Source of the DNA: Prevotella sp. UBA7764
GTDB lineage: Bacteria > Bacteroidota > Bacteroidia > Bacteroidales > Bacteroidaceae
Reading direction: 5' to 3'
Length of the DNA stretch: 33,235 nt
Assembly (NCBI GenBank): GCA_002481295.1
Contig: DLDU01000016.1
Coordinates: 1 to 33,235, forward strand
Within the stretch, counting starts at the first letter, position 1; each line of letters begins with the position of its first letter. The translations under genes were made by a program, and so were the position numbers. Shown in pieces: positions 1 through 7,509 of this stretch. Below the pieces are notes generated by a model, which saw nothing but the letters and a program-made list of their open reading frames with translations, did not search any database and was not told the DNA's origin.

Positions 1-244
1 TTTATGTCTTTCTGTCTAAAAAGGAAAATCTGTCTCTCTGTTACTCTGTCTTTTTCGTCTGTTCTTCTGTCGTAACTTCTGACAATAAACCGCGGCTGAG
101 AATCTATTCTTTTGAACGAAGACCCATGCCGGGCAGAATTTCGCCAAAAGCAGAGCAAATTTACAAACTACTTATAATCAGTCTGTTGTGCTACTTCTGT
201 CTCTTTTCAACCTAAGAAACGCCATGATTTTGTCTATCAAACCG

Positions 245-326
245 CTGAGATGACCCGCACAAACAACTGAGATGACCTGCACAAACAACTGAGATGATGC
301 GCACAAACAACTGAGATGACAGCAAG
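245..326. repeat. 22-bp-period tandem repeat, locus A (about 3.7 units)
   Basis: Units start at 245, 267, 289 and 311, exactly 22 bp apart. Each begins CTGAGATGA, and the first three end GCACAAACAA, with two to four variable bases between. The fourth unit decays after about 16 bases. The same period and the same conserved ends recur at 26397-26506. The units abut directly, so there are no spacers. Confidence 0.85.
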
Positions 327-382
327 TATGCACTTCAGAGGGCGAGAAAGCATTGTTTTTTGTAGGAAGGAAACAAGAAAGA

Positions 383-428
383 CTGTCCGCTCAACTCTAG
401 ATTGCGAGTTGGAGCGAACAGGCTTTTG
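383..428 (-). terminator. Hairpin downstream of ndh, probable terminator
   Basis: Arms at about 383-397 and 406-421 pair over roughly 15 bp with one bulge and one G-T pair. Read on the minus strand, the stem follows the ndh stop by about 55 bases and is followed by a T-rich tract. Read on the plus strand it is followed by GCTTTTG, so it may work in both directions. Confidence 0.6.
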
Positions 429-477
429 TAAATAAATAACATAGATTATAGTCTAAAAGAATGTCCGTCCGTCCAAG

Positions 478-1788
478 TCATTTTCCAGCTCTTAGTATCA
501 GTCGCAGGCTCTGCTTATAGTTGACATAATTCCATAGCCAGTTGAGCAGCACAAAGAACTTGTTCTTTACGTCGAGGATCGACCGCAAGTGCACAACAAG
601 CCACAACAGCCAGGCCGTGAGCCCGCCGAACTTCCATCGGCCTATCTCCACCACGGCAGCCTTACGGCCTATGGTCGCCATAGTGCCAAGATTCTTGTAG
701 ACAAAGGGGCGCATGTCCTTCCCTTGCTCCTTCCGAAGGATATTCCGTGCCACGTTCTCGGCCTGCTGCAATGCCACTTGGGCCAACTGCGGATGCCCCT
801 GGGGCCATGCGTCATCGCCCTCGATGAGACTTTGGTCGCCAATAGCAAACACGTCGGTCATGCCTTTCACACGGTTCATGCGATCACAGAGCAGTCGTCC
901 CGCATGCCCCACAGCCTCGTCCGGTACGCCGGCAATAGTATTAGCTTTCACGCCACTCACCCAAATGACATTAGCCGACTCGATTGTCTCGCCATTTTTC
1001 ATTCTCACGACACGACCATCATAGTCGGTCACCCGCCAGCCTTTACGCACATGAACTCCCATGCGGATCAGTTCCTTCTCAGCCGTTGCTGACGACTTCT
1101 TATCCATCGCCTTGAGCAACCGGTCACCAGAGTTGACGAGATAGATATGCATGCGGTCAGCCAAATCGGGATAGTCGCGCGGTACTACGTATTTCTTCAT
1201 CTCAGCCAAAGCTCCCGCAATCTCCACGCCGGAAGGACCGCCACCTACGATGACCACGTTCATAAATTTCTGCCGCTTGTCCGCGTCTGTCTCTGTTTCC
1301 GCCAGTTCCAGATTGTGGAGGATATGGTTGCGCAGAGCCATCGCATCGCTGACAGTCTTCATCGGGATCGCATTGTGTGCAATCTGCTCGTTGCTAAAGA
1401 AATTGGTCGTTGCCCCCATGCCCAGCACCAAGTAGTCGTAGTGAATGGTGCCGACAGAAGTTTGAATGGCTTTCTCGTTTTCGTCGATCGACTTCACCTC
1501 AGCCATGCGGAAGTAGTAATGGGGATAGCCTTGAAACAGTCGCCGGATAGGAAACGCGATGTTGCTGGGCTCCAGTCCTGCCGAGGCCACCTGGTAGATA
1601 AGTGGCGGGAACTGGTTGTAGTTGTTTTTGTCCACTACAACCACCTGAAAACCGGAGTGGCGCAGACTCATGGTCAGTTTCAGTCCGCCCAATCCGCATC
1701 CCACGATAACCACTCTTGTGAGTTCTCCTCTTCGGATATTGGCTCTCATCGTCTCACTTCTCAAGTCATTCAATTCATTGTTTGCCAT
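478..1788 (-). CDS. ndh: Type II NADH:quinone oxidoreductase (NDH-2)
   Basis: A membrane-attached flavoprotein that oxidises NADH and reduces quinone without pumping ions. The start chosen is the ATG at 1788 (MANNELNDLR, 436 aa); the frame stays open to 1905 but the added residues are not family-like. A first Rossmann motif VVIVGCGLGG lies at residues 27-36 (FAD) and a second, VVIVGGGPSG, at about 178-187 (NADH). QLAQVALQQAENVARNI near the C-terminus is typical of the family. The last 50 residues are rich in Trp and Leu and should form the amphipathic membrane anchor. It diverges from ric, suggesting shared control. A full nqr operon lies a few kb away, so this is probably a second NADH entry point that does not depend on sodium. 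The family call is firm; the link to stress is inference. Confidence 0.92.
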   Translation of the reverse strand: MANNELNDLRSETMRANIRRGELTRVVIVGCGLGGLKLTMSLRHSGFQVVVVDKNNYNQFPPLIYQVASAGLEPSNIAFPIRRLFQGYPHYYFRMAEVKSIDENEKAIQTSVGTIHYDYLVLGMGATTNFFSNEQIAHNAIPMKTVSDAMALRNHILHNLELAETETDADKRQKFMNVVIVGGGPSGVEIAGALAEMKKYVVPRDYPDLADRMHIYLVNSGDRLLKAMDKKSSATAEKELIRMGVHVRKGWRVTDYDGRVVRMKNGETIESANVIWVSGVKANTIAGVPDEAVGHAGRLLCDRMNRVKGMTDVFAIGDQSLIEGDDAWPQGHPQLAQVALQQAENVARNILRKEQGKDMRPFVYKNLGTMATIGRKAAVVEIGRWKFGGLTAWLLWLVVHLRSILDVKNKFFVLLNWLWNYVNYKQSLRLILRAGK

Positions 1789-1874
1789 CATTGTCAGCAT
1801 ATTTATGGTTTCACTTCTAATACATTTGCCACAAAAGCCGTGCCGTCTTCTTATTATAAATAATGTGGCCACAA

Positions 1875-1934
1875 TTGTTACCACGCGGTCACCTATGTGA
1901 ACCACATGGCAGGGCAGGGATCACATTTGTTACC
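1875..1934. promoter_or_regulatory. Candidate operator region between ndh and ric
   Basis: TTGTTACC occurs twice in the same orientation (1875-1882 and 1927-1934). Between them lie a TCAC-N4-GTGA inverted motif (1889-1900) and ATGTGG/CCACAT arms (1863-1868, 1902-1907). The second TTGTTACC is about 40 bases upstream of the ric -7 box, a plausible activator position. Which regulator binds is unknown; a Crp/Fnr-type nitrosative-stress regulator such as HcpR is only a guess. Confidence 0.35.
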
Positions 1935-1973
1935 GATGGCAGTTGCATTTCCAGCCCTGTGCCAACGTGGTAT

Positions 1974-1981
1974 TACTTTTG
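1974..1981 (+). promoter_or_regulatory. Bacteroidetes -7 box for ric
   Basis: TACTTTTG matches the TAnnTTTG -7 consensus of the Bacteroidetes primary sigma factor. Transcription would start near 1986, leaving a leader of about 55 bases before the ATG at 2043. No good -33 TTTG is seen at the usual distance, which would suit an activator-dependent promoter. Confidence 0.55.
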
Positions 1982-2042
1982 CAACTAAGTCTGTGAAGTC
2001 ATAAAGACAAGTAAACAAATAACAATTAAAAGATATACGATT

Positions 2043-2768
2043 ATGAACAGCAAACTGACAAAGGACATGACGGTCGGCTCCATCGTAGCCGAGGATTTCA
2101 ATCGTGCACAGACACTTGAGCAGATGGGCATCGACTACTGCTGCCACGGCTCGGACACACTGCAGACAGCCTGCGAGAAGAAAGGACTCAACGCCGACGA
2201 CGTGCTGGCAAAGCTCGACGAAAAAGAGGTTGCCGCCGAAGGTGCTCCCGACTTCGCCAACTGGCCTCTGGACCTGCTTCTCGACTATGTGCTGAAGAAG
2301 CATCACCGCAACTTCCACCTTCACCACGAAGCACTCATGCAACTCGTCAGTAAGGTAGCCAGCGTACATGGTGTCCGTCACCCCGAGCTCTTAGACGTGA
2401 GAGATGCTGTAGCCGCTTCGTTTGAGGAACTCGACAGCCACTTCGCCAAGGAGGAGAATATTCTCTTCCCACAGCTCTACGAGATGTATCATGCACAAGA
2501 AGAGGGTCGGCCCGCTGCTCCCTGCCATTGCGGAACCATCGCCAACCCCATCCGACAAATGATGCTTGAGCACGATGCCACAGGCGAGATGTGGGAGCAC
2601 ATCACTGAACTGACACACAACTTCGAGACACCGTCCGACGGCTGCGCCTCTTATCATCTCATGAACCAGCAGCTACGTCAGTTCTTCCTCGATCTTAAGG
2701 AGCACATCTCTCTGGAGAACAACCTCATCTTCCCGGGATTCCTGCAAATGGAGCAACAGGGAGAGTAA
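2043..2768 (+). CDS. ric: Iron-sulfur cluster repair di-iron protein (Ric/ScdA/YtfE)
   Basis: A cytoplasmic di-iron protein that helps restore Fe-S clusters damaged by nitric oxide or oxidants. It has 241 aa, close to the usual family length. Residues 1-60 are the ScdA N-terminal domain (DUF542) with the paired cysteines of DYCCHG at 33-34. Residues 75-235 are a hemerythrin-like four-helix bundle. Candidate iron ligands are the His cluster at 87-95, H133/E137 (SHFAKEEN), H177 and H221/E225 (EHISLEN). It has its own -7 box and a candidate operator upstream, and is followed by a flavodoxin and a second hemerythrin-like protein on the same strand. The two-domain form is the ScdA type, not a bare hemerythrin. 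Confidence 0.93.
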   Translation: MNSKLTKDMTVGSIVAEDFNRAQTLEQMGIDYCCHGSDTLQTACEKKGLNADDVLAKLDEKEVAAEGAPDFANWPLDLLLDYVLKKHHRNFHLHHEALMQLVSKVASVHGVRHPELLDVRDAVAASFEELDSHFAKEENILFPQLYEMYHAQEEGRPAAPCHCGTIANPIRQMMLEHDATGEMWEHITELTHNFETPSDGCASYHLMNQQLRQFFLDLKEHISLENNLIFPGFLQMEQQGE

Positions 2769-2789
2769 GCATACACACACCAATACCAA

Positions 2790-2809
2790 GGGCAGGTCTT
2801 GGCCTGCCC
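2790..2809. other. GC-rich hairpin between ric and the flavodoxin gene
   Basis: GGGCAGG and CCTGCCC form a perfect 7-bp stem around a 6-base loop, 20 bases after the ric stop. There is no T-tract, so it is more likely an mRNA-stability or partial-termination element than a full terminator. It could give ric and the flavodoxin gene different mRNA levels. Confidence 0.45.
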
Positions 2810-2881
2810 GTAAATTCAAAGACAACTACTCATTGAAAGGCGAGTTCATTACAACAATATAATAAGAAAGGAATCAGAAAT

Positions 2882-3379
2882 ATGAAAAAGACAATCATAG
2901 TTTACGGATCCACCACCGGCAATTGCCAGGAGTATGCTGAGAAGATAGCCCAAAAGTTAGGCGTGAGCGATGTGAAGAATGTAGCCGACGTCGATGCCGA
3001 CACGCTGTCTACATACGACAATCTGCTGCTTGGAACCTCGACTTGGGGTGCCGGTGAATTGCAGGACGACTGGTACGACGGTGTAGAGATGCTGAAGAAT
3101 ACCGACCTCAAGGGTAAGACCGTCGCCCTCTTCGGCTGCGGCGATGCCAGTGGGTACAGCGACACATTCTGCGGTGGGATGTCTGCTCTCTACGATGCCG
3201 TGAAGGACAGCGGCGCAAAACTCATCGGACAGGTAGCAGCCGACAACTACACCTATGACGACTCAGAGTCAGTAGTCGACGGTAAGTTTGTAGGCTTAGC
3301 CATTGACAGCTCAGAGGACGAGGACGCCATTGACAACCGCATTGAGAGCTGGACAGAAAGCATCAAGAGCGAACTATAG
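2882..3379 (+). CDS. fldA: Flavodoxin
   Basis: A small FMN-binding electron carrier of 165 aa. The N-terminus IIVYGSTTGNCQEYAEKIA contains the phosphate-binding loop (STTGNC, about residues 10-15). The later aromatic and glycine-rich stretches TSTWGAGELQDDW and FGCGDASGYSDTFCG match the other two FMN-contact loops of long-chain flavodoxins. The protein is very acidic, as usual for the family. It ends five bases before the next start, so the two genes are co-transcribed. Its place between two iron-repair-type genes suggests that it supplies electrons for that process; this is inference from context. Confidence 0.92.
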   Translation: MKKTIIVYGSTTGNCQEYAEKIAQKLGVSDVKNVADVDADTLSTYDNLLLGTSTWGAGELQDDWYDGVEMLKNTDLKGKTVALFGCGDASGYSDTFCGGMSALYDAVKDSGAKLIGQVAADNYTYDDSESVVDGKFVGLAIDSSEDEDAIDNRIESWTESIKSEL

Positions 3380-3384
3380 AAGAT

Positions 3385-4914
3385 ATGGAAAAGAAGATAG
3401 ACCTCACACAGACCATTTACCAGCTTACCCAGGCGCATCCGGAACTCATCGATATAATAGCTTCGCTCGGGTTCAGCGATATCACGAAGAAAGCCATCCG
3501 GATGTCTGTGGGTAAGCTGATGACGATCAGTCAGGGAGCAGCCATGAGAGGCATCGGCATGGAAACCGTAGTGAAAGCGTTGGAAGACAATGGATTTACT
3601 GTTGTCGGCAATCATACTAAGTCTGATGAACCGTCATCAAAAATACAGGAGACACCTGTGACTGACACTACCCAACAGATCAAATCACTGCTCCGGCGTA
3701 TCAACGAAGGAGAGTCCATGGAGAGCGTACGCGCCGACTTCGTGAGCCGGTTCAAGGATGTACCTGCCAACGACATCATGCGGGCTGAGCAGGAACTCAT
3801 CAGCGAGGGGCAGTCGGTCAATGAGGTAAAGAAGCTGTGTGATGTACATTCTGCTCTTTTCCACGGCAAGAACAACGATGAAGATGTGCATCCGCATCTG
3901 CATCATGGTCTTCACCACGACCAAGAGGCAATGATGGTGGGGCAAGCTTCAGAGAACAGAGACAAGACTGCTGAGTTGCGGGCCATTGACGGTCATCCTC
4001 TTCAAACCTTCTATCATGAGAACGAAGCCATTGTCGAGGCACTCGGCAATGTGCTGCGGGCTTTGGATGGAGAAGAGGAAGCGACAGACGCATTGCGCAA
4101 AGCCAGCGGATTGGCTGTGCACTATGCTAAAAAAGGTGACCTCATCTATCCACTGCTCAAAACGAAGCATGGCATCTACGGTCCGTCGCAAGTGATGTGG
4201 ACCATTGACGACGAAATACGCGCTGAGTTCACTACGCTGTTGAGACTGTCTGCTAAAGAAGACGGACTAAGAGACGACTGGAAGAATCGTGTGAAAGACC
4301 TCATCGGACGGGCACGCGAGATGACGTTTAAGGAGAACCACATTCTCTTTCCTGTCTGCACAGCAAACTTCACAGACGAAGAGTGGCGGCAAATCTATGT
4401 CGACAGCAAGGCTTACTCAGAATGCTTAGGTGTAGCCAAAAAGACCTGGGAAGAAGGCGAGATACTGCTCCGCGAAGAAAAACAGAAAGGCAGCCAATCA
4501 GTGACCGACACAGCAAATGAGTTGCGAGTTGACATGCCGGGCGGCTCGCTCACCCTCACTCAGCTCACGGCCTTACTCGACACGCTCCCCCTGGAAGTGA
4601 CTTTCGTTGACACCGAGAACATCAACCGATATTTCAATCAGCCTTTTTCCGAGAAGTCGTTCAAGCGTCCCTTGGCAGCTCTTGGTCGTGAGGTATTCAC
4701 GTGCCATCCTCCAAAGATAGAACCGATGGTTCGCGCTATCATCGCCGACCTGCGTGCGGGCAAACGCGACAGCGTCTCCGTGTGGATGGAGAAGAATCAG
4801 CGCGCCACATTGGTCACCTATCACGCTGTTCGTGATGCACAAGGACAATATGTAGGAACCATGGAGACTGTACAGGATATGGAAGAAGCAAGGAAGCACT
4901 TCGCTCAAAAATAG
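3385..4914 (+). CDS. DUF1858-DUF438-hemerythrin-PAS protein, probable redox/NO-responsive factor
   Basis: A 509-aa multidomain cytoplasmic protein. Residues 1-75 resemble DUF1858 (DLTQTIYQLTQAHPELIDII...). Residues about 95-160 resemble DUF438 (IKSLLRRINEGESMESVR...). About 205-340 form a hemerythrin-like bundle, with FYHENEAIVEAL, HYAKKGDLIYPLL and FKENHILFPVC as likely metal-binding helices. About 385-500 are PAS-like (LLDTLPLEVTFVDTENINRYF...). It has no kinase, cyclase or DNA-binding output domain. It starts five bases after the flavodoxin stop. The known DUF438/PAS architecture is poorly characterised; a role in sensing or repairing NO or oxygen damage is inferred from the hemerythrin and PAS parts and from ric two genes upstream. 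Confidence 0.85.
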   Translation: MEKKIDLTQTIYQLTQAHPELIDIIASLGFSDITKKAIRMSVGKLMTISQGAAMRGIGMETVVKALEDNGFTVVGNHTKSDEPSSKIQETPVTDTTQQIKSLLRRINEGESMESVRADFVSRFKDVPANDIMRAEQELISEGQSVNEVKKLCDVHSALFHGKNNDEDVHPHLHHGLHHDQEAMMVGQASENRDKTAELRAIDGHPLQTFYHENEAIVEALGNVLRALDGEEEATDALRKASGLAVHYAKKGDLIYPLLKTKHGIYGPSQVMWTIDDEIRAEFTTLLRLSAKEDGLRDDWKNRVKDLIGRAREMTFKENHILFPVCTANFTDEEWRQIYVDSKAYSECLGVAKKTWEEGEILLREEKQKGSQSVTDTANELRVDMPGGSLTLTQLTALLDTLPLEVTFVDTENINRYFNQPFSEKSFKRPLAALGREVFTCHPPKIEPMVRAIIADLRAGKRDSVSVWMEKNQRATLVTYHAVRDAQGQYVGTMETVQDMEEARKHFAQK

Positions 4915-5000
4915 GTAGAGAATCATCAAACCGTTTGAACACAGTAACTCTATACAAAAATATATATTATTAATATACTCTCTATACGCGTGCGCGCGAG

Positions 5001-5049
5001 AAAAAAGACCGGAACCAAATTCCCGACATCGGCAAAATGGTTCCGGTCT
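5001..5049 (-). terminator. Strong terminator of the integrase remnant
   Basis: AGACCGGAACCA (5006-5017) and TGGTTCCGGTCT (5038-5049) are perfect 12-bp inverted arms around a 20-base loop. On the minus strand the stem is followed at once by six T residues (5001-5006). It lies about 80 bases after the stop of the minus-strand recombinase. Confidence 0.8.
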
Positions 5050-5081
5050 CCTCCAAGCACTCCGAGAGCAAAGTCACCGTT

Positions 5082-5101
5082 CGGCGGGTTACAACCCGCC
5101 G
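5082..5101. repeat. Near-perfect GC palindrome
   Basis: CGGCGGGTT and AACCCGCCG flank only two bases (AC). The loop is too short for a normal hairpin, so this looks more like a protein-binding palindrome, or an RNA hairpin with opened inner pairs. It lies between the recombinase stop and its terminator. Confidence 0.5.
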
Positions 5102-5131
5102 CCATAAACAAAACCACCCACAAGGCAAGCA

Positions 5132-6039
5132 TCACAAGGCAGGCAACTCCGGGATATTGTCTACCGCCTTCCGCTTCATACTGTCCACAACCTTAGCATA
5201 GATCTGCGTGCTTTTGATCAACGTATGCCCAAGAATCTTGCTCACGGTATACAAGTCAGCCCCGTAGTACAGCAGCAGCGTGGCGCAAGTATGACGGCTC
5301 ATGTGGAAGATCAGATGCTTCTCAATGCCAGCACGCTTTCCCCTGTCTTGAAGATACTTGTAGATGATCGAGCGGTCACGGAACTGGAACACATAGTTCT
5401 CCCGACCGTTGTCACCCTTTTCAGGCAACCACTTCATCGCGTTAGCAGAGAGCGGAATATATACAGGCTCCTCCGTCTTCTTCTGCGTCATGTCAAGCTG
5501 ATACTCCCCGTCAGCAAGCTTCTGAATGTGCTTCCACTTCAAGCGTGACACGTCAATGTACCGAACCCCAGTGAAACAGCAGAACAGAAACGCCTTCTTC
5601 ACCCGCCAGTCATCGCACTCCGTCTTGGCAAGCTTCTCCACCTCCTCCATCGTCAGAAACTCACGCTTCTTCGTCCATCTCTGAGGCTTCTCCGACTGCG
5701 AGAGCTTATGAAACGGATTGGCCGGTATCATCTCCAGTCTCACCGCCTTGTTCATCAGGATTGAGAGCACCGTGAAGTACGTGTAGATCGTCTCCTGGCA
5801 CAGCCTGCCGCCATACTTGTTTGCCCCGTCACTATTCAGGTACTTCAAGAAGCCACGCAGAAACTTCGGCGTGACATCCTTCACCTTCATACCCTTCTTG
5901 GCATAGATTCCCAGGTGCCGGAGAACTCACGTTTTCTCACACCGTCCTTAACGATGTCGAGAAACAAAGACTGCTTACCTCCGGCAATCTTTTTCGCCCG
6001 TATATGCACAGGCTCAAAATCAAATTTTCTTTTGTTCAT
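5132..6039 (-). pseudogene. Tyrosine recombinase (integrase) with internal deletion and frameshift
   Basis: Two pieces of one integrase lie in different frames. The N-terminal piece starts at 6039 (MNKRKFDFEPVHIRAKK...) and is the usual arm-binding start of Bacteroidetes integrases; it runs off at a stop near 5887 after REFSGTWESMPRRV. The C-terminal piece, readable from the ATG at 5890 (252 aa), holds the core-binding helices and a full catalytic domain: R110 (TGVRYIDVSRL), H196-x-x-R199, H222 (LGHTL) and Y231. Comparison with intact relatives of about 400 aa suggests that some 70-90 codons between the pieces are missing. The 252-aa part could still be translated but would lack arm binding. 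No other mobile-element genes are next to it, so it is the scar of an integrative element. The exact deletion size needs an alignment. Confidence 0.8.
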
Positions 6040-6059
6040 ATCACATAACTCTGTTTTGG

Positions 6060-6090
6060 GTGACACTTTCCAGTGACACACGGGTGACAC
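6060..6090. repeat. Three GTGACAC repeats upstream of the integrase
   Basis: GTGACAC occurs at 6060-6066, 6073-6079 and 6084-6090, just upstream of the integrase start. Similar short repeats are common before integrase genes of Bacteroidetes mobile elements and may be arm-type recombinase or regulator sites. Function is not proven. Confidence 0.5.
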
Positions 6091-6157
6091 TCCCCACACT
6101 AATAAACCTTATAAACATCCGTGCAAACATCACAAGCCCAAATTATCATATACGACG

Positions 6158-6187
6158 AAAGCCGCTGAAATTCAGCGGCTTTCTTTC
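6158..6187. terminator. Hairpin downstream of nqrF
   Basis: AAAGCCGCTGAA (6158-6169) and TTCAGCGGCTTT (6171-6182) are perfect 12-bp arms; in practice a 10-bp stem with a small loop. It lies 40 bases after the nqrF stop. The T-rich tail is better on the plus strand (CTTTCTTTC) than on the minus strand (TTTCGTCG), so it may act in both directions. Confidence 0.6.
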
Positions 6188-6221
6188 TGTTTATATATAC
6201 TTTCGTGTGGTTTGCATAACC

Positions 6222-7490
6222 TTACCCGAAGTTGTCATACATGATATTCTCAGGCTCCACACCGAGAGAATCAAGGTAGTCGGTCACGGTCTTGATCAGC
6301 ATTGGAGGACCACAGAGGTAGTACTCGCAGTCTTCCGGTGCATCGTGATCCTTGAGATAGGTGTCGCGGATGCAGTTCACTGCAAAGCCGGCATAGTACT
6401 TCACACCGGCTGCGTCGGCCTTGGGATCAGGACGGTCGAGAGAGAGATGGAAGTGGAAGTTGGGGAATTCCTTTTCCAGCTCCCAGAAGTCCTCCAGGAA
6501 GAAGGCCTCTGTCAGCGAGCGTGCACCATAGAAGAAATGCATCTCACGGTCGGTGCAGTGCAACGTCTTGGTCATGTGCATGATCTGAGAACGCAGAGGA
6601 GCCATACCGGCACCACCACCGATCCAAATCATCTCCTTCCCCGTGTTGAAACGTGGATGGAAGTCTCCATAAGGACCACTCATCATCACCTTGTCTCCAG
6701 GCTTGAGGCTGAAGATGTAAGACGAACCAATACCCGTCGGCACATTCTGGAAGCCCACCTGTGGTCTTGGCAGGAACGGCGTGGAAGCGATACGCACGGT
6801 CAGCGTAATGATGTCGCCCTCTGCGGGATAGTTGGCCATAGAATAAGCACGTACGGTAGGCTCCGGATTATGAGCTTTCAGCGAGAAGATATTGAATTTT
6901 TTCCAAGCTCCGATATATTCGTCTCCAATCATGCTCTTGTCGAAGTCCTTGTCATAATCGATGCAATCGTAAGCCGGAATCTTGATCTGAGCATAAGAGC
7001 CCGGAATGAAGTCCATGTGCTCACCCGGTGGCAATGCCACCTTGAACTCCTTGATAAAGCTGGAGACATTTTTGTTGGAGATGACGGTGCACTCCCACTC
7101 CTTCACGCCAAGGATGGACTCCGGAATCTTAATGTCGAAGTCGCCTTTGACCTTTGTCTGGCATCCCAGACGCCAATGCTCCTTGATCTGTTTACGCGTG
7201 AAGTGCGGGCGCTCTGAGTCGAGGATCTCACCGCCACCGCTGAGCACCTGTACCTTGCACTGTCCACAACTGGCCTTGCCACCGCAGGCTGAAGGCAGGA
7301 AGATGCCATTGGAATTGAGCGTAGACATCAGGCTGTCGCCCTGGGGCACCGTGAGTTTCTTGTCACCGTTGATTGTGATGGTCACATTACCGCTGGGCGA
7401 GAGATATTTCTTCGCAATGAGCAGGATGATGACCAAAAGGAGAATCGCAGCAAGGAAGACTGCGATACTTACTGATATAAACTGTCCCAT
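6222..7490 (-). CDS. nqrF: Na+-translocating NADH:quinone reductase subunit F
   Basis: The electron-input subunit: it oxidises NADH through FAD and a [2Fe-2S] cluster. It has 422 aa. An N-terminal membrane helix lies at residues 4-26. The ferredoxin domain carries Cys69, Cys75, Cys78 and Cys110. The FAD motif RAYSMANYP lies at about 214-222, the NADH-binding GGGAGMAPLR at 291-300, and the C-terminal YLCGPPMLI is typical of the ferredoxin-reductase fold. All expected cofactor motifs are present. It is the last gene of the nqr operon, 19 bases after nqrE. Confidence 0.97.
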   Translation of the reverse strand: MGQFISVSIAVFLAAILLLVIILLIAKKYLSPSGNVTITINGDKKLTVPQGDSLMSTLNSNGIFLPSACGGKASCGQCKVQVLSGGGEILDSERPHFTRKQIKEHWRLGCQTKVKGDFDIKIPESILGVKEWECTVISNKNVSSFIKEFKVALPPGEHMDFIPGSYAQIKIPAYDCIDYDKDFDKSMIGDEYIGAWKKFNIFSLKAHNPEPTVRAYSMANYPAEGDIITLTVRIASTPFLPRPQVGFQNVPTGIGSSYIFSLKPGDKVMMSGPYGDFHPRFNTGKEMIWIGGGAGMAPLRSQIMHMTKTLHCTDREMHFFYGARSLTEAFFLEDFWELEKEFPNFHFHLSLDRPDPKADAAGVKYYAGFAVNCIRDTYLKDHDAPEDCEYYLCGPPMLIKTVTDYLDSLGVEPENIMYDNFG

Positions 7491-7509
7491 AATCTATGTT
7501 TTCTTCTCC

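Larger units (their letters stand above)
1..477. other. Gene-free region left of ndh
   Basis: No credible coding sequence is seen. The first 80 bases are rich in TCTGT-type pyrimidine repeats. Positions 245-326 hold a 22-bp-period tandem repeat, and 383-421 hold a hairpin that fits a terminator for the minus-strand ndh. The rest is AT-rich with no recognisable RNA or promoter. Confidence 0.7.

Noticed and set aside
245..326. CRISPR array
   Set aside because: Units of 22 bp abut with no unique spacers, the conserved parts are under 11 bp, and no cas gene is in the window.
1789..1905. N-terminal extension of ndh to the ATG at 1905
   Set aside because: The added 39 residues are not family-like and would place the start inside the ric regulatory region.
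4915..6221. A complete integrative element
   Set aside because: Only the damaged recombinase remains; no transfer, cargo or clear attachment repeats were found.
6060..7217. Long plus-strand frame of 385 codons
   Set aside because: It is antisense to nqrF, whose cofactor motifs are all intact; the plus-strand product has no recognisable domain.
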